Positions 33,381 through 37,300 of a DNA stretch of 37,300 nucleotides are shown one piece after another. This stretch comes from an uncultured Clostridia bacterium. Its GTDB lineage: Bacteria > Bacillota > Clostridia > Oscillospirales > Ruminococcaceae. Location of the stretch: positions 1-37,300 of the forward strand of contig CANQUJ010000018.1 in assembly GCA_947627005.1 (NCBI GenBank), written 5' to 3'. Every line of letters starts with the position of its first letter. Within the stretch, counting starts at the first letter, position 1. Both the position numbers and the translations under genes were made by a program. A model generated the notes under the pieces. It made no database searches. It was not told the DNA's origin and worked only from the letters and a program-made list of their open reading frames with translations.

Positions 33381-33409
33381 TTGACAAATCGCTTCCGAAA
33401 AGATAAAAT
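33381..33409 (+). promoter_or_regulatory. Promoter of tRNA-Ala
   Basis: TTGACA (33381-33386), 17 bp, TAAAAT (33404-33409). Transcription should start a few bases before the tRNA at 33423. Confidence 0.8.
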
Positions 33410-33422
33410 ATACAGAGTTGAC

Positions 33423-33498
33423 GGGCTCGTAGCTTAGTTGGTAAAGCGCCGCGTTCGCAACGCGGAGACCGTGGGTTCGAGTCCCATCGGGTCCACCA
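33423..33498 (+). tRNA. tRNA-Ala (anticodon CGC)
   Basis: A 76-nt tRNA with the CCA end encoded. The acceptor stem GGGCTCG pairs with CGGGTCC and includes the G3-U70 pair that identifies alanine tRNAs. The D-arm is GC...TTAGTTGGTAAA...GC. The anticodon stem CCGCG/CGCGG encloses loop TTCGCAA, so the anticodon is CGC, reading GCG. The T-loop is TTCGAGT. It has its own promoter and terminator, and two loose copies of its 3' end lie downstream at 33731-33745 and 34110-34124. Confidence 0.96.
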
Positions 33499-33502
33499 AA
33501 AA

Positions 33503-33532
33503 AATAACGACCCGTCGGGTCGTTATTTTTTT
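33503..33532 (+). terminator. Terminator of tRNA-Ala
   Basis: AATAACGACCC pairs perfectly with GGGTCGTTATT around GTC (33503-33527), followed by a T-run. Shortened relatives of the right arm (GGGTCGTTATTTTTT) recur in the mosaic at 187-201, 33880-33898 and 34378-34394. Confidence 0.9.
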
Positions 33533-33730
33533 GGCTCGGCTCTTGTGAATCGAACTTGCAAAGCTTTACTATTTTTAAAAAATCTCAAAAGTGTGGAAAT
33601 ATCAAAGTGTTTTAAAACGCAAACGTTCGGGCTTTGCGTGGATGCGATTATTTCTCCGCGAGCACGAGCAGGGCGGGCAGATATGCCCGCGAAGTGCGAG
33701 CGGATAGAAATAACGCATACATTTGAGTCG

Positions 33731-33745
33731 CCATCGGGTCCACCA
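33731..33745 (+). repeat. tRNA-Ala 3'-end copy, first
   Basis: CCATCGGGTCCACCA is identical to the last 15 bases of the tRNA-Ala gene (33484-33498), and the preceding GAGTC also matches apart from one extra base. It abuts core copy 3. There is no matching 5' part, so it is not a tRNA gene. Confidence 0.8.
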
Positions 33746-33775
33746 CGCCGTCGCGGACTACGTATCGTTCGCGGC
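33743..33775 (+). repeat. 33-bp repeat core, copy 3
   Basis: Identical to copies 1 and 2. Its first three bases (CCA) are also the CCA end of the tRNA-Ala-like tail, so the core joins exactly at the tRNA end. Confidence 0.8.
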
Positions 33776-34109
33776 GGCATTTTTATAAGCTGTTTAATGC
33801 CGCCTCTCGCTCGCTCCGTCGCTCCGGCTTTTCCCCACAAACGCAAGCGTTTGCGGGGACCCCTTTTGCGACCCACCGGGTCGTTATTTTTTGTCAGATT
33901 CTTTTGGGCGATGAGCCCAAGCAAAGCGTCGTTAAGAATTAAAAAACGCAGGAGACTTGATGACTTCAAAGATTTAAATTCAAGGCGCAGCTCTGTCGGG
34001 CGAAGGCGGCAGTCTGCGAAGCAGACCCGAGACGAAGTCGAGGCGACTTCGCGAAAGCGTCGTGACGGCAGTTACCTTTTCACTATGTTTTGGCGACGCG
34101 TTGGAGTCA

Positions 34110-34124
34110 CCATCGGGTCCACCA
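34110..34124 (+). repeat. tRNA-Ala 3'-end copy, second
   Basis: The same 15 bases as the tRNA-Ala 3' end, again preceded by GAGTC plus one extra base and joined to a core copy. It lies 379 bp after the first copy. Confidence 0.8.
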
Positions 34125-34154
34125 CGCCGTCGCGTACTACGTATCGTTCGCGGC
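34122..34154 (+). repeat. 33-bp repeat core, copy 4
   Basis: Differs from the other three copies by one base (G to T in CGCGGACTAC). Confidence 0.8.
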
Positions 34155-34441
34155 AAGCGGGGCGTTAAAACTTGCTTTTCGAGCTTCGCGGGCAAAAACG
34201 CCCGCCCGCTCGCTCTCAAAGAGTTTTAATCGCGCCGCTGGGCGCAGCTTCAAAGCCTTCGGCTTTGGCTGCGCCACGAGATCAACGACTTTGCAAGCCG
34301 CTGAAATCTTGCCTCACGAAAGCGAGGCTTTTATTTTTGCGCCTCCCCCCACAAACGCAAGCGTTTCAGCGACCCGCCGGGTCGTTATTTTTTTGGTTAC
34401 GGCTCTCGTGATTCGAACATGCAAAGCTCTACTATTTTTAA

Positions 34442-34559
34442 AAAATCTCCCAAATCCGGAACCCCCGCTCTGATTAGTCGCCGAAGAAAGCCCCCCGCGC
34501 AGGGCGAAAAAAGCGCAAAAATATAAGCCCCCGCCCGATATTCGGGGCGGGGGTGTCGT
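34442..34559 (-). repeat. Terminator-linked repeat block, right copy
   Basis: Counterpart of 626-740, carried at the 3' end of the antiporter gene. The shared text runs from AAAATCTCCCAAATCCGG through GCAAAAATATAAGCCC. The terminator stems differ in sequence between copies but are both paired. Confidence 0.75.
34512..34553 (-). terminator. Terminator of the antiporter gene
   Basis: CCCCCGCCC (34528-34536) pairs with GGGCGGGGG (34545-34553). On the minus strand this is followed by CTTATATTTTTGCGC. It begins 8 bp after the stop codon. Confidence 0.75.
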
Positions 34560-34561
34560 CT

Positions 34562-35881
34562 CTATTCCTTCCCCTCCGGCTTTTGCTCGCCAAGGTGGAA
34601 GATCTTTTTTATCGGGTTGTTCGGCGTCCTCGCGCTCGTTTTGCCCTCGGGGGTTATCTCTCCGGCCGAGATCAGCGCGCGCTTTGTAAGCGCCGGGCCG
34701 ACGAGCTCGTATACCAAGACCGAGAACAAAACCACGTTTCTGACGGTGTGCCCGTCCGAAAGCTGCTGCGCCGTAAGCGCCATTCCGAGCGCGACCCCGG
34801 CCTGCGGCAGAAGGGTTATTCCGAGGTTGTTGCGGATAGTCTTTGAGCATTTGGTCATCGCGCAGCTTGAAAACGCGCCGAGGTATTTTCCGAGCGAGCG
34901 TGCGATTATATAGACTATTCCGATAAGCAGAACAAGCGGGTTTGAAAGAATTTCAAGGTCGAGCTCCGCCCCGGAAAGAACGAAGAACAAAACGAACAGC
35001 GGCGCCGTCCAGCCGTCGACTCTTCCCATAAGCTCCTCCGAAAAGTCGCAAACGTTGCAAAAAAGCGTTCCGCACATCATACATACCAAAAGAAGGCTGA
35101 ACCCGATATGTATTCCGCCGACTTCAAATTCGAGCGTCGAAAGCCCTATCGTAAGCAAAACGAAGGCTATCGAGATCGAAAGGCGCTTGCTTCGCGAATG
35201 GAAGAATTTTTCTATCCCGAACAGCGCAAGCCCGACTACCGAGCCGAGAAGGATTGAGAGAACTATCTCGATTATCGGCTCTAAAATAATCGTGACAAGG
35301 CTTATTTCGCCGCTTTCGATAACCTTGGCTATCCCGAACGAGGCCGAAAACAGAACCAGCCCGACCGCGTCGTCTATCGCGACGACAAGAAGCAAAAGCT
35401 TCGTCATCGGGCCGTCGGCCTTGTATTGCCTTACTACCATAAGGGTGGCCGCGGGGGCGGTCGCCGAAGCTATCGCGCCGAGGGTTATCGCCGACGAAAC
35501 AGATATCAGCGAGGGGCTGATAAAATGAAGCGACAAAAGCGCGATATCTACGATAATAGTAGTTATCACGGCCTGCAAAATGCCGATTATAATGGCCTTA
35601 GAGCCCATCTGTTTAAGCTGTTCAAGCCTGAATTCGTTGCCTATCGTAAAGGCTATGAACCCGAGCGCCGCCTGGCTTAAAATATCGAGCGAGGCCACGC
35701 TTTCAAGGCTTCCGAAGCCTATCCCAATCCCCGAAAGCCCGAGCGCGCCTATGCAGAACGGCCCCAAAAGAAGCCCCGCGACGAGATATGCGGTCACGGC
35801 GGGAAGTTTCAGTATTTTTGCGATTCGAGACATCATCAGCCCCGCGATGAGGCAGACGGATATCCGTATCAGAACGATCAT
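34562..35881 (-). CDS. CPA-type cation/proton antiporter, 439 aa
   Basis: A membrane protein exchanging Na+ or K+ for protons, for pH and salt control. It has 12 or so hydrophobic segments. The ion-site region shows TAPAATLMVV (141-150), the unwound helix typical of the family, and the acidic pair VAIDDAVG with Asp 170 and 171. Two adjacent acids are typical of electrogenic members. The family call rests on these and on the N-terminal KLPAVTAYLVAGLLLGP. There is no C-terminal TrkA-N or TrkA-C domain, so it is not a Kef-like regulated form; the tail after about 405 is short and charged. AGAGG lies before the ATG. The gene has its own promoter and terminator and follows the GH13 gene without a shared start. 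Confidence 0.9.
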   Translation of the reverse strand: MIVLIRISVCLIAGLMMSRIAKILKLPAVTAYLVAGLLLGPFCIGALGLSGIGIGFGSLESVASLDILSQAALGFIAFTIGNEFRLEQLKQMGSKAIIIGILQAVITTIIVDIALLSLHFISPSLISVSSAITLGAIASATAPAATLMVVRQYKADGPMTKLLLLVVAIDDAVGLVLFSASFGIAKVIESGEISLVTIILEPIIEIVLSILLGSVVGLALFGIEKFFHSRSKRLSISIAFVLLTIGLSTLEFEVGGIHIGFSLLLVCMMCGTLFCNVCDFSEELMGRVDGWTAPLFVLFFVLSGAELDLEILSNPLVLLIGIVYIIARSLGKYLGAFSSCAMTKCSKTIRNNLGITLLPQAGVALGMALTAQQLSDGHTVRNVVLFSVLVYELVGPALTKRALISAGEITPEGKTSARTPNNPIKKIFHLGEQKPEGKE

Positions 35882-35928
35882 AATTATCCTCTTTTCAGTC
35901 GCTTGGCGACCGGCTTATTTAAGAAAGA

Positions 35929-35957
35929 ATTATACACCCGCGCGGCGAAAAATTCAA
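35929..35957 (-). promoter_or_regulatory. Promoter of the antiporter gene
   Basis: On the minus strand TTGAAT (35957-35952), 17 bp, TATAAT (35934-35929). The leader is about 40 nt and includes AGAGGATAATT before the ATG. Confidence 0.75.
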
Positions 35958-35980
35958 CGGTTTTTTCGCTTTCGGGGCAA

Positions 35981-37294
35981 TTATTTTTCGGTTTTCCAGA
36001 AGAACGCGCTGTATTTCGGAAGAAGGCTTCCGCCGCCGAAATCGTGGACTTCGCCGGAGATAAGGTCGACAGCCCTGCCGCAGCCCGCGTCGAAGTGGGC
36101 GGTAAAGTCTTCGCCGTCGGCGTTTATCGCGACCAAAACCCGCTCATGTTCGGTTTTTCTCTCGAATATGCACTGCTTATTTGTCAGCAAAACCGAGCGG
36201 AAGGAGCCGTAGTTAAGGGCCTCGCTGTTCTTTTTCGCCTCGGCGAGCTTAGATATGTAATCGCAAAGGCCGTTCCACTCCGGCTTTTCAAAGCAGGGGC
36301 GAAGGGCGGGGTCGCCCTCGCGCTTTTCGGCCTTCGCGCCCCATTCGCTGCCGTAGTATACGCAGGGGATACCGGGCATGCCGAACGCGAGAGCGTAAAT
36401 CAGCGGGAGATGCGCCGGATTTTGAAGAATACTCGCGACCCTTGTTACGTCGTGGTTGTCGACAAAGCTCAAAAGGTGTTTTCCCTTGTATAAGGTCCAG
36501 TTTTCGGGACCGAACTGCCTCATCAGCGAGTGGTTTATCTCGAACATATTCATGCTGTTAAAGCTGCTGAAAAGGCCCTTGTAACATTCGTAATTGGTCG
36601 CGGAATGAAGCATCGAGTCGTTCATAAGGCGGTTATAGTCGCCGTGGAGCATCTCTCCGAGCAGGAAGAAGTCGCTTTTCAGGTTCGAGGTATATTCGCG
36701 CAGTCGGCGGATAAATTCCGGGTCGAGGCTGTATGCAACGTCGAGCCGCAGGCCGTCGATATCGAACTCGTCGACCCAAGCTTTGACGCTTTCAAAGAGA
36801 TAGCTTACGACCTCTTCGTTTTTAAGATTCAGCTTGACGAGGTCATAGTTGCCCTCCCAGCCCTCATACCAAAGGCCGTCGTTATAGGGCGAATTCCCCC
36901 AAAAGTCGATCCTGTTGAACCAGCCGACGTATCGCGAATTTTCGCGGTTTTTTAAGACGTCAAGAAAAGGCCCGAACCCGCGCCCGACGTGGTTGAAGAC
37001 GCCGTCCGGAACTATTTTTATTCCGTTTTCGTGAAGCTTTTCGCAGACCTTTGCGAAGTCGGCGTTTTCGCCGAGCCTGACGTCGATTTTTTTATAGTCG
37101 CGGGTGTTGTAGCCGTGGGTGTCGGACTCGAAGACCGGCGAGAAATAGACCGCGTTTACGCCGAGCCTTTTCATATGGGGTATCCAGTCGAGGACTTTTA
37201 ATATCCTGCGGTTTAAAACGCCGTCGTTTTCAAACGGCGCCCCGCAGAACCCGAGGGGGTAGATCTGATAAAAAACGCTTTCGTATGCCCACAT
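35981..37294 (-). CDS. GH13 alpha-amylase-family enzyme, cytoplasmic, 437 aa
   Basis: Acts on alpha-glucans or maltodextrins, probably as a cyclomaltodextrinase or neopullulanase-like hydrolase. The four GH13 regions are all present: DGVFNH (97-102), GLRLDVA (181-187, nucleophile Asp 185), LLGEML (211-216, acid/base Glu 214) and FVDNHD (277-282, Asp 282). There is no signal peptide, so it works inside the cell. The short C-terminal beta domain (about 370-437) is usual. The N-terminus MWAYESVFYQIYPLGFCG fits the family's normal start. Only six bases precede the ATG in the window, so the ribosome binding site is not visible and a longer N-terminus cannot be excluded. With the phosphohexomutase nearby, it suggests alpha-glucan use, but the two are not in one operon. 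Confidence 0.92.
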   Translation of the reverse strand: MWAYESVFYQIYPLGFCGAPFENDGVLNRRILKVLDWIPHMKRLGVNAVYFSPVFESDTHGYNTRDYKKIDVRLGENADFAKVCEKLHENGIKIVPDGVFNHVGRGFGPFLDVLKNRENSRYVGWFNRIDFWGNSPYNDGLWYEGWEGNYDLVKLNLKNEEVVSYLFESVKAWVDEFDIDGLRLDVAYSLDPEFIRRLREYTSNLKSDFFLLGEMLHGDYNRLMNDSMLHSATNYECYKGLFSSFNSMNMFEINHSLMRQFGPENWTLYKGKHLLSFVDNHDVTRVASILQNPAHLPLIYALAFGMPGIPCVYYGSEWGAKAEKREGDPALRPCFEKPEWNGLCDYISKLAEAKKNSEALNYGSFRSVLLTNKQCIFERKTEHERVLVAINADGEDFTAHFDAGCGRAVDLISGEVHDFGGGSLLPKYSAFFWKTEK

Positions 37295-37300
37295 ATCAAA

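Larger units (their letters stand above)
33533..34430 (+). repeat. Right mosaic of hairpin-rich intergenic repeats
   Basis: No credible gene lies here. Block order: a GGCTC...TTGCAAAGC block (33532-33564); a longer block with the GCGGGCA/TGCCCGC hairpin (about 33630-33725); a tRNA-Ala-like tail and core (33731-33775); a block with a long hairpin (33833-33858) and a terminator-like GGGTCGTTATTTTTT; a segment at 33895-34105 with no counterpart on the left; a second tail and core (34110-34154); a block with hairpins at 34193-34208 and 34241-34275; a truncated hairpin block; and the GGCTC...GCAAAGC block again (34394-34426). The order of shared blocks matches the left mosaic. Open frames here (33545-34168, 33523-33969) mirror repeat joints and have no ribosome binding site. 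Confidence 0.8.

Noticed and set aside
33523-34473. Open frames in the right mosaic (33545-34168, 33523-33969, 34090-34473) and their relatives on the left (22-521)
   Set aside because: Their peptide similarity between left and right follows the DNA repeats. Differences include amino-acid changes without a synonymous bias, and no ribosome binding sites are present.

Overview
The window looks like a chromosomal segment of a moderately GC-rich gut Clostridia (Firmicutes, possibly Oscillospirales-like). Three observations support this. An SRP RNA gene sits directly upstream of dnaX-ebfC-recR, an arrangement typical of Firmicutes. AGGAGG-type ribosome binding sites are common. There are three large exported surface or glycan-active proteins with Gram-positive style signal peptides, and two of them end in a membrane segment plus a basic tail. 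The taxon is an inference; no marker gene was compared.

Layout from left to right. 1-763 is non-coding and holds a mosaic of short hairpin-rich repeats. 764-1105 holds a small XRE-type regulator (minus strand) and a divergent control region with two copies of a 21-bp palindromic operator. 1137-4127 encodes a secreted acidic protein of 996 residues. 4282-7507 is a minus-strand housekeeping block: ffs (SRP RNA), dnaX, ebfC, recR, tadA. 7613-10562 holds a membrane-anchored GH98-type glycosidase overlapping a beta-carbonic anhydrase. 10740-12500 is a PAS-GGDEF-PAS diguanylate cyclase whose predicted mRNA is almost leaderless. 12967-29733 is one gene of 5588 codons encoding a giant stalk-like adhesin. 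It is made of FctA/Spy0128-like and Cna-B-like domains, with a 981-residue super-repeat present twice in full and once in part. 29776-33277 (minus) holds a ZIP metal transporter, a phosphohexomutase and an alpha/beta hydrolase. 33423-33498 is tRNA-Ala(CGC). 33533-34560 is a second copy of the mosaic repeat region, in the same orientation as the left one and about 33 kb away. 34562-37294 (minus) holds a cation/proton antiporter and a cytoplasmic GH13 enzyme.

Together the genes suggest a cell that adheres to host or food surfaces (giant adhesin, secreted multi-module protein), trims host-type glycans outside the cell (GH98), and processes alpha-glucans inside it (GH13, phosphohexomutase). Housekeeping DNA-repair, tRNA-editing and secretion genes are interleaved. 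The most unusual parts are the giant adhesin with its homogenised super-repeats and a G9 tract in its leader; the two-operator switch before the 996-residue protein; and the mosaic repeat family, whose four core copies each follow a tRNA-3'-end-like sequence and whose hairpins show compensating changes between copies.
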